A stretch of DNA of 64,000 bases, taken from Bradyrhizobium manausense (GTDB lineage Bacteria > Pseudomonadota > Alphaproteobacteria > Rhizobiales > Xanthobacteraceae). The notes beneath the pieces are model-generated. The model saw only the letters and a program-made list of their open reading frames with translations, was not told where the DNA came from and made no database searches. The first letter of the stretch is position 1. The number at the start of each line of letters is the position of its first letter. The position numbers were made by a program, and so were the translations under genes. Location of the stretch: the NCBI RefSeq assembly GCF_018130615.1, contig NZ_JAFCKB010000008.1, forward strand, positions 124,001 through 188,000, given 5' to 3'. Of this stretch, positions 23,332 to 31,493 are shown one piece after another.

Positions 23332-24789
23332 CTACGACATGAACCGCATCATCTTCTCCAGCCGCGCGATCTTGCCGCCATAGGGCGGATAGAGATCGGC
23401 GAGGCGGTTGAACTTCGAGCGATAGAACACCGGCTTCAGCTTGCTGAACGTCCTAAAACCCCATTCGCCGTGATAGGCGCCGGTGCCGGAGGCGCCGACG
23501 CCGCCCATCGGCTGGTTGATCTGCGCGAAGTGAAACAGGCAGTCGTTGATGGTGACGCCGCCGGAGACGGTGCGCGCCAGCACCTCGTCGCGCGCGTTGC
23601 TGTCCTTGCCGAACCAGTACAGCGCCAGCGGCCGGTCGCGGCGATTGATGAAGGCGATCGCATCGGCGGGATCGCGAGTGCCCAGCACCGGCAGCACGGG
23701 ACCGAAAATCTCCTCCCGCATCGCCGCCATCTCTTCGGTCGCACCGAGGATCAGTGTCGGCGGGAATTTGCGGTGAGCCTTCCAGTTGGGATCGTCGGCT
23801 TTCGCCGGTTGCAGGATCTTTGCGCCGCGCTGCGCGGCATCCGCGACCAGCGCTTCGAGCCGCGCATAGTGTCGGTCGGAAATGATCGAGGTGTAGTCCT
23901 TGTTGGCGGGATCGGTGCCGAACATGCGCCGCATCTGCGCGCGGACCTTTTCGGCGAAGGCCTGCAGCGCAGGCTCGGGCACCAGCACGTAATCCGGCGC
24001 AATGCAGGTCTGCCCGGCATTGAGCAGCTTTCCATAGGCGATGCGCTCGGCCGCTTGGTCGAGATCGGCTGAGACATCGACGATCGCCGGTGACTTGCCG
24101 CCGAGCTCGAGCGTCACAGGCGTGAGATTGCGCCCCGCCGCTTCCGCCACCAGCCGTCCGACCCGGGTCGAGCCGGTGAAGACGAGGTGATCGAACGGCA
24201 GGTGCGCGAACCCCTTTGCGACCTCGTCCTCGACACCGGTGACGAGCAACTCGGTGGTGTCGAATCTTTGCGCGACCGTCTCCTTCAACAGCGCGGAGAA
24301 ATGCGGCACAAGCTCGCTCGGCTTGATGATGACGCGGTTGCCGGCGGCGAGCGCGCCGATCGCCGGGGCGAGCGTCAGCTGCAGCGGATAATTCCAGGGC
24401 GCGATGATGCCGACGACGCCGAGCGGCTGCGGCATCAGCCGGTTGCGCGCAGGCAGGAACTGCAGCGCCGTCGCTACGCGCTGCGGCGCCATCCAGCTCT
24501 TCAGGTGTTTCGTGGCGTGCCGGATCTCGGAGAACACCATCATCGCCTCGGCAATGGTGGTCTCGACCGCCGAGCGGTGGCCGAAATCGGCCGAGATCGC
24601 CTGGCGGAACCGCTCCTCGTTATCGGCGACCACGGCGCGCAATCGCGCCAGCCGGTCGAGCCGCGTGGCGCAATCAGGCGCCGGCTCGGCCCGCGAGCGC
24701 GCCGTCATGGCCTGGAAGCTGTCCGTCAGCGCCGCGAGCGGGGCGGTCGCGAGGGGGCGGTCCAAAGTCTTGTCCAAGGAAGTTTCCAT
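23332..24789 (-). CDS. Coniferyl-aldehyde-dehydrogenase-like ALDH
   Basis: A 485-residue protein from ATG 24789 with GGGGAGGAGCGCC upstream; an extended frame to 25035 is not conserved-looking and is rejected. ALDH hallmarks: N133 in IIAPWNYPLQL, the cofactor site IIKPSEL, FTGSTRVGRLVA (~204-215), E228 in TLELGGKSP, and the nucleophile C262 in AGQTCIAPDYVLV. The short N-terminus and overall shape fit the coniferyl aldehyde/long-chain aldehyde dehydrogenase group. It would oxidise an aldehyde to the acid with NAD(P). Together with the downstream GMC oxidoreductase it could form an alcohol-to-acid route. Confidence 0.9.
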   Translation of the reverse strand: METSLDKTLDRPLATAPLAALTDSFQAMTARSRAEPAPDCATRLDRLARLRAVVADNEERFRQAISADFGHRSAVETTIAEAMMVFSEIRHATKHLKSWMAPQRVATALQFLPARNRLMPQPLGVVGIIAPWNYPLQLTLAPAIGALAAGNRVIIKPSELVPHFSALLKETVAQRFDTTELLVTGVEDEVAKGFAHLPFDHLVFTGSTRVGRLVAEAAGRNLTPVTLELGGKSPAIVDVSADLDQAAERIAYGKLLNAGQTCIAPDYVLVPEPALQAFAEKVRAQMRRMFGTDPANKDYTSIISDRHYARLEALVADAAQRGAKILQPAKADDPNWKAHRKFPPTLILGATEEMAAMREEIFGPVLPVLGTRDPADAIAFINRRDRPLALYWFGKDSNARDEVLARTVSGGVTINDCLFHFAQINQPMGGVGASGTGAYHGEWGFRTFSKLKPVFYRSKFNRLADLYPPYGGKIARLEKMMRFMS

Positions 24790-24913
24790 GGCGCTCCTCC
24801 CCAAGTCGGCGTTTCGCCGCTGTTTTGTTGCCGCAAGCTGGCGCTTTGTGGAACTTCTGGCAAGTGCAGGGCAAACCGGCCGGAATCCGCGCCCGAGAGC
24901 TGTCATAAAGTCG

Positions 24914-25020
24914 AAAAAAACGTCCCCGCAGCCCTTTCCAAAGCCGGCCCGGGTTGGTACATACCCCCCGCACCCAACGGGCTTTGCCCGGGGTTGCCTT
25001 CCAGGGAAGCCTTCGGGACG
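24914..25020 (-). ncRNA. Candidate structured RNA or terminator-like block
   Basis: In the ~310-bp gap between the aldehyde dehydrogenase and tRNA genes there is a very GC-rich, dyad-rich block. On the minus strand it starts CGTCCC (25020-25015), contains CGGGC-AAA-GCCCG and GTTGG/CCAAC stems, and ends GGGACG (24926-24921) directly before seven T (24920-24914). The closing stem plus U tract is what a ~100-nt small RNA with an intrinsic terminator would look like. It does not contain the SRP RNA signature. No family recognised; weak evidence. Confidence 0.25.
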
Positions 25021-25098
25021 GGAGAAGCAAGCCACGCGAGCAGCGTCGGCCTCAATCCACCGTCCCCGGCTGATCTGCGAAGGCGCGCAACGGTTTAA

Positions 25099-25175
<77 letters not shown>

Positions 25176-25201
25176 AATTCGGAATGACCGGTTCCGATAC
25201 G

Positions 25202-25232
25202 AAAATGGCCCGCTGCAAAGCGGGCCATTTTT
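25202..25232 (+). terminator. Rho-independent terminator after tRNA-fMet
   Basis: AAAATGGCCCGCT-GCAA-AGCGGGCCATTTTT: a 13-bp perfect stem with a tetraloop, then T-rich sequence. It lies 26 bp past the tRNA end and also lies past the minus-strand permease stop, so it may serve both directions. Confidence 0.9.
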
Positions 25233-25254
25233 GTTTGGCGATGTGATCGCAATG

Positions 25255-26022
25255 CTACCGGGCCGCAGCCTGCCAGGCGAGCAGCCGCTGCTCGACCAGC
25301 GACACCGCAATCGAGGTCAGATATCCGGTCGCACCGAGCAGGATGACGCCGGCGAACAGGTCGGCGGATCGGAACGCGCGGGCCGAGAGCAGGACCCACT
25401 GACCGAGGCCGTCGAGTCCGGCCAGGATCTCGCAGACCACCGAGAGGATCAGCGCGACCGTCAGGCTGAGCCGCATGCCCGCGAGGATATCCGGCAATGC
25501 CGAGGGCAGCGCGATCTTGCCGATGATGGCGGCGCGCGACATCTGCAGCGAGCGGGCGACTTCGTAGAGCCGCGGCTCGACTGCGGCAAAGCCGTGAATG
25601 GTTGCGAGCATGATCGGCCAGATCGCGCCGAAGGCGATGACGAACAGCGCCATGCCTTGCGTCAGCCCGAGCATCGCGATCGCGACCGGGATGATCGCCG
25701 AGACCGGCAGCGGCCGCAGGAATTCCAGCGACGGCGCCACATAGGCGCGCATCATCCTCGACGATCCGATCAGTGCGCCGAGCGCAATGCCGGCGATCGA
25801 GGCCGCGAGCCAGCCATAGGCCATGTGCTCGAGCGTGCCGAAGAGCTTGCTGGCGAGATCGCCGCTCGAAAACCCGCGCACCAGCGCGGCCCAGGCCCTA
25901 TCAGGACCGGGCAGAAAAACCGGCGACACCAGGTGCAGATTGGCAATCAGCTGCCAGGCCGCGATGAAGCCGGCCGCGACCAGGATGCTTGCGACACGCC
26001 AGAGGATCGCTGCGCGGTTCAT
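25255..26022 (-). CDS. ABC importer permease (SsuC/TauC-like), second permease
   Basis: A 255-residue protein from ATG 26022, which overlaps the upstream permease stop by four bases (ATGA). There are about six membrane helices, starting with ILVAAGFIAAWQLIANL. The EAA loop is present as EPRLYEVARSLQMSRAAIIGKIALPSALPDILAGMRLS, matching the BPD transporter signature of nitrate/sulfonate/taurine importers. Last gene of a five-gene minus-strand operon; it should pair with the permease at 26019-26783 as a heterodimer through which the substrate enters the cytoplasm. Confidence 0.9.
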   Translation of the reverse strand: MNRAAILWRVASILVAAGFIAAWQLIANLHLVSPVFLPGPDRAWAALVRGFSSGDLASKLFGTLEHMAYGWLAASIAGIALGALIGSSRMMRAYVAPSLEFLRPLPVSAIIPVAIAMLGLTQGMALFVIAFGAIWPIMLATIHGFAAVEPRLYEVARSLQMSRAAIIGKIALPSALPDILAGMRLSLTVALILSVVCEILAGLDGLGQWVLLSARAFRSADLFAGVILLGATGYLTSIAVSLVEQRLLAWQAAAR

Positions 26023-26783
26023 GGATTGTCTCCGGCGAGCGCGGCGCGGCCGAACAGGCGGCGCTGGGCCGCAATCAGCAGGATGTTCAGCGCGTAACCG
26101 ATCACGCCGATCCACAGCAGATAAGCGAGCATCAGGTCGGCGCGCAGCGCCTGCTGCGCCAGCATGATGCCGGCACCTAAGCCGATCGGATTGATCGCGA
26201 TCTCGACGGTGACGGCGACGATCAGGGCGATGCCGGCCGACAGGCGAAAGGCGACGAAGATCCGCGGCAGCGCGGCCGGGATCACGATCTTCGCGATCCG
26301 TTGCGTCGCGCTCAGCCGCAGGGCCCGCGACACTTCCATCAATCGCGGCTCGATGCTGCGCACCGCGCTGCGCGTCATGATCAGCATCGGCCAGACACAG
26401 GCGAACGCCACGATCACGATCTCCATCCGGTAGCCGAAGCCCAGCGCGATCAGCGCAATCGGCAGCAGCGCGATCGAGGGAATTGGGCGGATCGCCTCGA
26501 CCGTCACCTCCATCAGCCGGTCGAGGGGGTGCGAGATGCCGAAGGCGATGCCGAGCGAAAGCCCGATGGCGCTGCCGATCGCAAGACCCGCAAAGGCGGC
26601 GAACAGCGTGTCGCGGGTCGCGATCGGAATCGACAGATCGGCAAGCGCCGTGGCCAGCGCCGCGAGGATCGCGCTCGGCGGCGCCAGGCTGTCGCTCTGC
26701 AGCTGGGTGAGGCGCGCCCAGAGCTCGAATGCCAGCATCAGCGCCAGCGGCAACAGCAAGGGCTTGGCGCGGTCGAGGCTCAA
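26019..26783 (-). CDS. ABC importer permease (SsuC/TauC-like), first permease
   Basis: A 254-residue protein. The start is probably TTG 26783, which overlaps the upstream ATPase stop (TTGA); the frame stays open far upstream but that part lies inside the ATPase gene. Membrane helices run from PLLLPLALMLAFELWARL onward, and the EAA loop is EPRLMEVSRALRLSATQRIAKIVIPAALPRIFVAFRLS. Its partner permease follows with a four-base overlap. The tight overlaps on both sides imply translational coupling and a fixed ratio of subunits. Confidence 0.87.
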   Translation of the reverse strand: MSLDRAKPLLLPLALMLAFELWARLTQLQSDSLAPPSAILAALATALADLSIPIATRDTLFAAFAGLAIGSAIGLSLGIAFGISHPLDRLMEVTVEAIRPIPSIALLPIALIALGFGYRMEIVIVAFACVWPMLIMTRSAVRSIEPRLMEVSRALRLSATQRIAKIVIPAALPRIFVAFRLSAGIALIVAVTVEIAINPIGLGAGIMLAQQALRADLMLAYLLWIGVIGYALNILLIAAQRRLFGRAALAGDNP

Positions 26784-27586
26784 TGTTCGCTCGCCTTGAT
26801 GAAGTCGAACAATTGCCGGCGCAGCCGCAGGAATTCCGGATGCTCGCGGGTGGCGAGCTGGTCGCGCGGGCGCGGCAGGTCGACGTCGAGCTCGATGCCG
26901 ATCCGGCCCGGATGCGGCAGCAGGCCGACGACGCGGTCGCCGAGATAGATGGCTTCGTCGAGATCGTGGGTCACGAAGACCACGGTCGTCTGGCTCGCTT
27001 GCGTCAGCGACAAAACCTCGTCCTGCAAGCCCTGCCGCGTCATCGCATCCAGCGCGCCGAACGGCTCGTCCATCAATAGCGTCGTCGGCTCCTGCGCAAG
27101 GCAGCGCGCGATCTGCAGGCGCTGCTGCATGCCGCCCGACATTTCGGTTGGATATTTGTCGGCATGGCCGGGCAATCCGACCTTGCGCAGCAGCGCCTCG
27201 ATGCGCGCGCTGCGCTCGCGCGCCGGCACGCGGGAGGCCTCCAGCGCCAGCGAGATGTTTCCGGCCGCGGTCCGCCACGGCAGCAGCGCCTTGCCGTAAT
27301 CCTGGAACACGATCGCGACCTCGCGGCGCGGCTCGGTGATCTCTTCGCCGTCGAAGGTCACGGCGCCGCTGGTGGGGCGGTAGAGGCCCGCCGCGAGCCG
27401 CAGCGCCGTGGTCTTGCCGCAGCCGGAGGCGCCGACGATGCAGAGGAATTCGCCCGGCCGCACCTCCAGATCGAGATTCTCGATGATGGTCTTGCCGCCG
27501 AGCCGCAAGGTCGCGGCGTTGAACGCGATCAGCGTCTTTTGCCGCCGCGCGGCGCGCGCCTCAATGATCCGGGCAACGACGCTCAT
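26780..27586 (-). CDS. ABC importer ATPase (SsuB/TauB-like)
   Basis: A 268-residue protein from ATG 27586, overlapping the GntR gene's stop by four bases. Walker A is GASGCGKT at 52-59, the Q-loop is in IVFQDYGKALLPW, the ABC signature is MSGGMQQRLQIARCLA, Walker B is LLMDEPFGALDAMT, and the switch histidine lies in VVFVTHDLDEAIYLGD. This is the standard ATPase of NitT/TauT-type importers. It powers the two permeases encoded immediately downstream. Confidence 0.93.
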   Translation of the reverse strand: MSVVARIIEARAARRQKTLIAFNAATLRLGGKTIIENLDLEVRPGEFLCIVGASGCGKTTALRLAAGLYRPTSGAVTFDGEEITEPRREVAIVFQDYGKALLPWRTAAGNISLALEASRVPARERSARIEALLRKVGLPGHADKYPTEMSGGMQQRLQIARCLAQEPTTLLMDEPFGALDAMTRQGLQDEVLSLTQASQTTVVFVTHDLDEAIYLGDRVVGLLPHPGRIGIELDVDLPRPRDQLATREHPEFLRLRRQLFDFIKASEH

Positions 27587-28284
27587 GATTGCTCCCCGCC
27601 GGCCTGCGGATAGACGAAATCGATGGTCGAGTGCAGATGCGCCGCCAGCATTTCTTGCGCGGCGGCGAGGTCGCGCGCGAGCACGTGGTCGGCCAGCATC
27701 TGGTGACTCCGGATGAACCCCTCGCCGCTGTCGATGGCACCCATCATCACGCGGCGGTAGCGGTAGGCCTGGTCGTAGAGGTCGGAATGGGCGGCCAGCA
27801 TGCGCGGCGAGCCGCAGGCCGCGAGCAGGGCGGTGTGAAAGCCCTTGTGCAGCCGGTCGAAATCGGCCGCGCCCTCGCGGAATTCATTGCCGGTGCGCTC
27901 GATATGCCGGCGCATCTGGTGCAGCGCGCTGATGATGCCGGCCTCCCAGGCGGCATCGCCGTGAAGGATGGCGAGCCTGACCGCCTCGATCTCCACCGCC
28001 GTGCGCATGCAGGTGATGTCGGCGAGATCGTCGCGGCTGACCTCGGCGACACGAAAGCCGCGCTGGCCGATGCCGACGATCAGGCCGCGCGACATCAGCC
28101 GTGACAAGCCTTCGCGCAGCGGCGTGGCGCCGATCTCGTAACGCTGCACCAGATCGACGATGCCGAGCCGCGATCCCGGCGCGAGATCTCCGGCCAGGAT
28201 GTCCTGCTCGATGAGGTTTGCGGCGCGCTCGCTCAAGGTGCCTTCGGCCGGCGGCCGTTCGGAAGTGCGCTCGGGAGCAGGCAT
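27583..28284 (-). CDS. GntR-family regulator with FCD domain
   Basis: A 233-residue protein with RBS AAAGGA. The N-terminal winged helix (~15-80) contains LIEQDILAGDLAPGSRLGIV, ATPLREGLSRLMSRGLIVGIG; the C-terminal FCD ligand domain (~90-225) has CMRTAVEIEAVRLAI, FDRLHKGFHTALLAACGS and SHQMLADHVLARD with the histidines that often hold a metal or carboxylate ligand. It sits inside the ABC importer operon, between the binding-protein and ATPase genes, so it probably controls this operon and the divergent FAH/cyclase genes in response to the imported compound or a product. Confidence 0.9.
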   Translation of the reverse strand: MPAPERTSERPPAEGTLSERAANLIEQDILAGDLAPGSRLGIVDLVQRYEIGATPLREGLSRLMSRGLIVGIGQRGFRVAEVSRDDLADITCMRTAVEIEAVRLAILHGDAAWEAGIISALHQMRRHIERTGNEFREGAADFDRLHKGFHTALLAACGSPRMLAAHSDLYDQAYRYRRVMMGAIDSGEGFIRSHQMLADHVLARDLAAAQEMLAAHLHSTIDFVYPQAGGEQS

Positions 28285-28296
28285 CGTCGATGTCCT

Positions 28297-29247
28297 TTAG
28301 TTCAGCACCAGTTTCGCGGTGTCGAGCTTCGATTGCAGCATCTTCTGCGACGACATCACGCCGATCCACCAGGTGAGGTTTTCCGGCTTAAGGTTCGGCT
28401 CGGACTGGTTCGGCGGCGTCGCCTTGACGAGCTCGAGCGGCTGCTTGGTGAACTTGGCGATCGAGGCGGAGGCCTTCTCGCGATCGCCGTTGACGATTGC
28501 GGCGGCCTCCGCGATGGCCTCGCGGAATCTCTTTACCGTCGCCGCATTCTTCTCCGCCCAGTCGCGCGAGGCGGCATAGAAGATGATCGGATCGGTGCGG
28601 GCGAGTTCGGCGCCGTAGCGCGCGCCGACCGAGCCGAGCCCCGCATTGCTCATGCGCGTGACGAATGGCTCGGCGGTGAGCACGGCATCGACACCGCCGG
28701 ACTTGATGATGTCCGCCATGGTCGGGAAGGTGACCTCGACGAAATTGACGCTCTTGGGATCGACGCCTTTCTCCACCAGCCATTTCACGAACAGCACATG
28801 GAGAAAGGCATTCAGGCCCGGCGCGCCGACCTTCTTGCCGATGAAATCCTTCGGCTCCTTGATGGTGATGCCGTTGCGGACGAAGGCAGCGATCGCGGTG
28901 TTGGAGGTCGGGTTCATCACCGAGGCGCCGGCGATCGCGACGAGGTCGAGGCCGCCGTCGACGGCCTGCAGAAAGACGGTGGAGGTGGGGCCGCCGACCT
29001 GAATCGAGTTCGACAGGATCGCCGCCGGGATGTTGGAGTTGATCGCGATCGGCGTCATCTCGACGTCCAGCCCGTGCTTCTTGAAGAGGCCTTCGTCGAC
29101 CGCGACCATGGCCGAGGCGCAGTCGGAGGTTGCGGTGCAGCCGATCTGGATCTTGGCCTGTGCCAGCGCGGGGGCCGTCACGGCAACCGAGATCCCAACG
29201 CCAAGCGTGAGACCCGCCAACATCGCCCTTATCTGCGTTCGCCTCAC
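28297..29247 (-). CDS. Periplasmic substrate-binding protein, NMT1/SsuA-like
   Basis: A 316-residue protein starting at GTG 29247 with GGGGAGAGCG upstream. The signal peptide (~1-30) is MLAGLTLGVGISVAVTAPALAQA. The mature part has the NMT1/THI5-like fold: MVAVDEGLFKKHGLDVEMTP, LDLVAIAGASVMNPTS, KDFIGKKVGAPGLNAFLHVLF, ADIIKSGGVDAVLTAEPF. Such proteins capture taurine, sulfonates, aromatic acids or pyrimidine precursors for ABC uptake. First gene of the operon; its substrate is presumably degraded by the divergently encoded FAH and cyclase-family enzymes. Confidence 0.92.
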   Translation of the reverse strand: MRRTQIRAMLAGLTLGVGISVAVTAPALAQAKIQIGCTATSDCASAMVAVDEGLFKKHGLDVEMTPIAINSNIPAAILSNSIQVGGPTSTVFLQAVDGGLDLVAIAGASVMNPTSNTAIAAFVRNGITIKEPKDFIGKKVGAPGLNAFLHVLFVKWLVEKGVDPKSVNFVEVTFPTMADIIKSGGVDAVLTAEPFVTRMSNAGLGSVGARYGAELARTDPIIFYAASRDWAEKNAATVKRFREAIAEAAAIVNGDREKASASIAKFTKQPLELVKATPPNQSEPNLKPENLTWWIGVMSSQKMLQSKLDTAKLVLN

Positions 29248-29326
29248 CGCGCTCTCCCCAATTTGTATTTTTCAGGCTTGTTTATCGATATTTTATCTGA
29301 TCATATATTTCTAACGATAGCAAGGG
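29248..29326. promoter_or_regulatory. AT-rich divergent promoter region of the import/catabolic locus
   Basis: The 79-bp gap between the binding-protein and FAH genes is strikingly AT-rich for this genome and holds the perfect palindromes TATCGATA (29283-29290) and TGATCA (29298-29303). It must contain both promoters and probably the GntR operator; the exact site is not clear by eye. Confidence 0.45.
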
Positions 29327-30325
29327 GTGCCCAAGGTGAAGCTCGCAACATTCAGATCGGCCGGTCAGGAGAAGATCGGAGCCGTCCACACCAACGACAA
29401 CCAAGTGTTCGACCTCGCCGCCGCCGCCGCGCGGGACGGTGGGGCCGATCCGGCCTTTGGCTCGATGCTGGCGCTGATCGACGCGGGGCCGCGCGCGCTC
29501 GATCGGGCCCAGGCCTTGCTCGACAAGCACGGCCGGGACGCGGCGCTGTCGGCGGCCGTCAGCGCCGTCGACATCCTTGCGCCGGTGCCGGAGCCGCGGC
29601 AGATGCGCGACGGCATGTCGTTCGCGCTGCATATCCTGCAGGCGCCGCGCGGGCAGCGGAAGCTCGCCGCGCGCGCCAAAGGCGACATGGCGGAATTGGC
29701 GCGCATCGACGCCGAGCCGCTCGGCGAGTTGCCCGAGGTCTATCGCAAGCAGCCGATCTTCTACATCACCAACCGCTTCAGCGTCCGCGGCACCAACACC
29801 ACAGTGAAATGGCCGCGCTACAGCAAGGTCATGGACTACGAGCTCGAATTCGGCATCATCACCAAGAACAAGGGCGCGAACATCTCGGCGGCGAAGGCGA
29901 AGGATCACATCTTCGGCTACACCATCTTCAACGATTTCTCCGCGCGCGACGCCCAGCGCATCGAGATGGAGGGACGGCTCGGCCCGGCCAAGGGCAAGAG
30001 TTTTGACGGCGGCAACGTGATGGGTCCCTGGATCGTGACGCCGGACGAGATCGGAGATCCCTATCATCTCAAGATGGAGGCGCGCGTCAACGGCGAGACC
30101 CGCTCGAAAGGCGTCTCCGAAGGCATGCTGTTTTCCTTCGAGGAGATCATCGCCCACGTCACCCAGGACGAGACGCTGATGCCCGGCGAATTCATCGGCT
30201 CCGGCACGGTCGGCAATGGCTGCGGCCTCGAGCTCGGATGGTTTCTCGAGCATGGCGATACGATCGAGCTCGAGGTCGAGAAGATCGGTATCCTGAGAAA
30301 TCGCGTCGAGCGGCAAGATACCTGA
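29327..30325 (+). CDS. FAH-family hydrolase (332 aa)
   Basis: Starts at GTG 29327 or GTG 29336 (three codons later, better spaced from AAGGGG). The N-terminal ~100 residues are the FAH cap-like domain; the catalytic domain includes TNRFSVRGTNTTVKWP, DYELEFGIITKNKG with metal-ligand glutamates, and FNDFSARDAQ with the aspartate. The ending is GSGTVGNGCGLELGWFLEHGDTIELEVEKIG. This resembles fumarylacetoacetases and 2-keto-acid lyases that split a C-C bond. It is the first gene of the catabolic side of the locus, 61 bp before the cyclase-family gene. Confidence 0.9.
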   Translation: MPKVKLATFRSAGQEKIGAVHTNDNQVFDLAAAAARDGGADPAFGSMLALIDAGPRALDRAQALLDKHGRDAALSAAVSAVDILAPVPEPRQMRDGMSFALHILQAPRGQRKLAARAKGDMAELARIDAEPLGELPEVYRKQPIFYITNRFSVRGTNTTVKWPRYSKVMDYELEFGIITKNKGANISAAKAKDHIFGYTIFNDFSARDAQRIEMEGRLGPAKGKSFDGGNVMGPWIVTPDEIGDPYHLKMEARVNGETRSKGVSEGMLFSFEEIIAHVTQDETLMPGEFIGSGTVGNGCGLELGWFLEHGDTIELEVEKIGILRNRVERQDT

Positions 30326-30386
30326 AGGGTCGCCTGAAGGCCGCCAATCAAAAACAGTCAACGAGAACAATCAACGAGGAAGCGCC

Positions 30387-31163
30387 ATGACGAGCAAGCT
30401 GATCGACATCTCCGTCCCTCTGCAAAACGACGTGCCGGCCGATCCGCCCGGCAATCATCCGACGATCCAGTATATCGACCACCGGCAGGGCCTGCCGCGT
30501 ATGCTGCAATTCTTCGACGGACTGAAGGCCGAGGATCTGCCGGACGGGCAGGGCTGGGCGGTGGAGCAGGTCAGCCTCTCGACCCACAACGGCACGCATC
30601 TCGACGCGCCCTGGCATTTTCACCCGACCATGAATCGTGGCGAGCGGTCCTGGACCATCGACGAAGTGCCGCTGGAATGGTGCTTCCAGCCCGGCGTGAA
30701 GCTCGACTTCCGGCACCTGCCGGACGGCTATGTTGCAACGGCCAAGGATGTCGAGGCCGAGCTCAAGCGCATCGGTCATGAGCTGAAGCCGCTGGAGATC
30801 GTCGTGGTCAACACCAGCGCCGGCGCCAAATATGGCCGGCAGGACTACGTCATTTCGGGCTGCGGCATGGGCTATGAAGCCACCATGTACCTGCTCGAGC
30901 GCGGTGTGCGCCTCACCGGCACCGACGGCTGGAGCTGGGACGCGCCGTTCGTTCATACCGCGAAGAAATACGCCGAGACGAAAGACGCCGGGCTGATCTG
31001 GGAAGGCCACAAGGCCGGCCGCCATATCGGCTATTGCCATCTCGAGAAGCTGCACAATCTCGAACAGCTGCCGCCGACCGGCTTCAAGGTGTCATGCTTC
31101 CCCGTGAAGATCGAGCGCGCCTCGGCAGGATGGACGCGAGCGGTGGCGATTCTGGAGAGCTAG
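30387..31163 (+). CDS. Cyclase-family metal hydrolase (kynurenine formamidase-like)
   Basis: A 258-residue protein with RBS AACGAGGAAGCGCC. The family motif HxGTHxDxPxH is perfect in STHNGTHLDAPWHFHP (~66-80), and a further histidine and glutamate (WEGHKAGRHIGYCHLEKL) complete a Zn/Mn site. Members open or form rings and hydrolyse N-formyl or lactone groups (kynurenine formamidase, isatin hydrolase). With the FAH enzyme upstream it probably forms a two-step ring-opening and C-C cleavage route for the compound taken up by the divergent ABC importer. The pathway is inferred. Confidence 0.9.
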   Translation: MTSKLIDISVPLQNDVPADPPGNHPTIQYIDHRQGLPRMLQFFDGLKAEDLPDGQGWAVEQVSLSTHNGTHLDAPWHFHPTMNRGERSWTIDEVPLEWCFQPGVKLDFRHLPDGYVATAKDVEAELKRIGHELKPLEIVVVNTSAGAKYGRQDYVISGCGMGYEATMYLLERGVRLTGTDGWSWDAPFVHTAKKYAETKDAGLIWEGHKAGRHIGYCHLEKLHNLEQLPPTGFKVSCFPVKIERASAGWTRAVAILES

Positions 31164-31493
31164 TGAGCTAGGCAGGTTTGCGTGCGCGCCAGTCACGCGT
31201 CGAATGGTCGGCATCAGCATTTGTCGGCCCCGGCGGTTGCGCGTCCCAACCATACTCACGGACTTGACCACTCGAATTCCGCTTTTGGGCGCAAAGCGAG
31301 CCTTTGTATTTCAACCGCTTTACGTCGGCTTGTGACCCCGAACCAGAAATCGCGTCTCGCGTGCTCGATCCGTTAGGAGCCTAGCTTCTTGGTCTTTGGC
31401 GCCCCCAAGGCTTCCTCTGTGCATAACCCGCAACTAACGCATTTCCATGCAATTATTTCGCGCATATGCTGCGTGGTGATATTGGGGGTTGTT
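31164..31493. other. 330-bp gene-free stretch
   Basis: I see no gene, tRNA, clear terminator or long inverted repeat here. GC content falls towards the right, where the low-GC patch (31.4-32.9 kb) begins. The last ~15 bp supply the RBS (TTGGGGGTTGTT) of the lipoprotein gene. Confidence 0.5.

Noticed and set aside
24914-25020. SRP RNA (4.5S) as identity of the GC-rich block
   Set aside because: The GGAAGGAAGCAGCC apical signature is missing on both strands.
28333-30006. A 557-codon plus-strand frame crossing the binding-protein gene and the FAH gene
   Set aside because: It runs antisense to one clear gene and out of frame with another, with no domain in either part.
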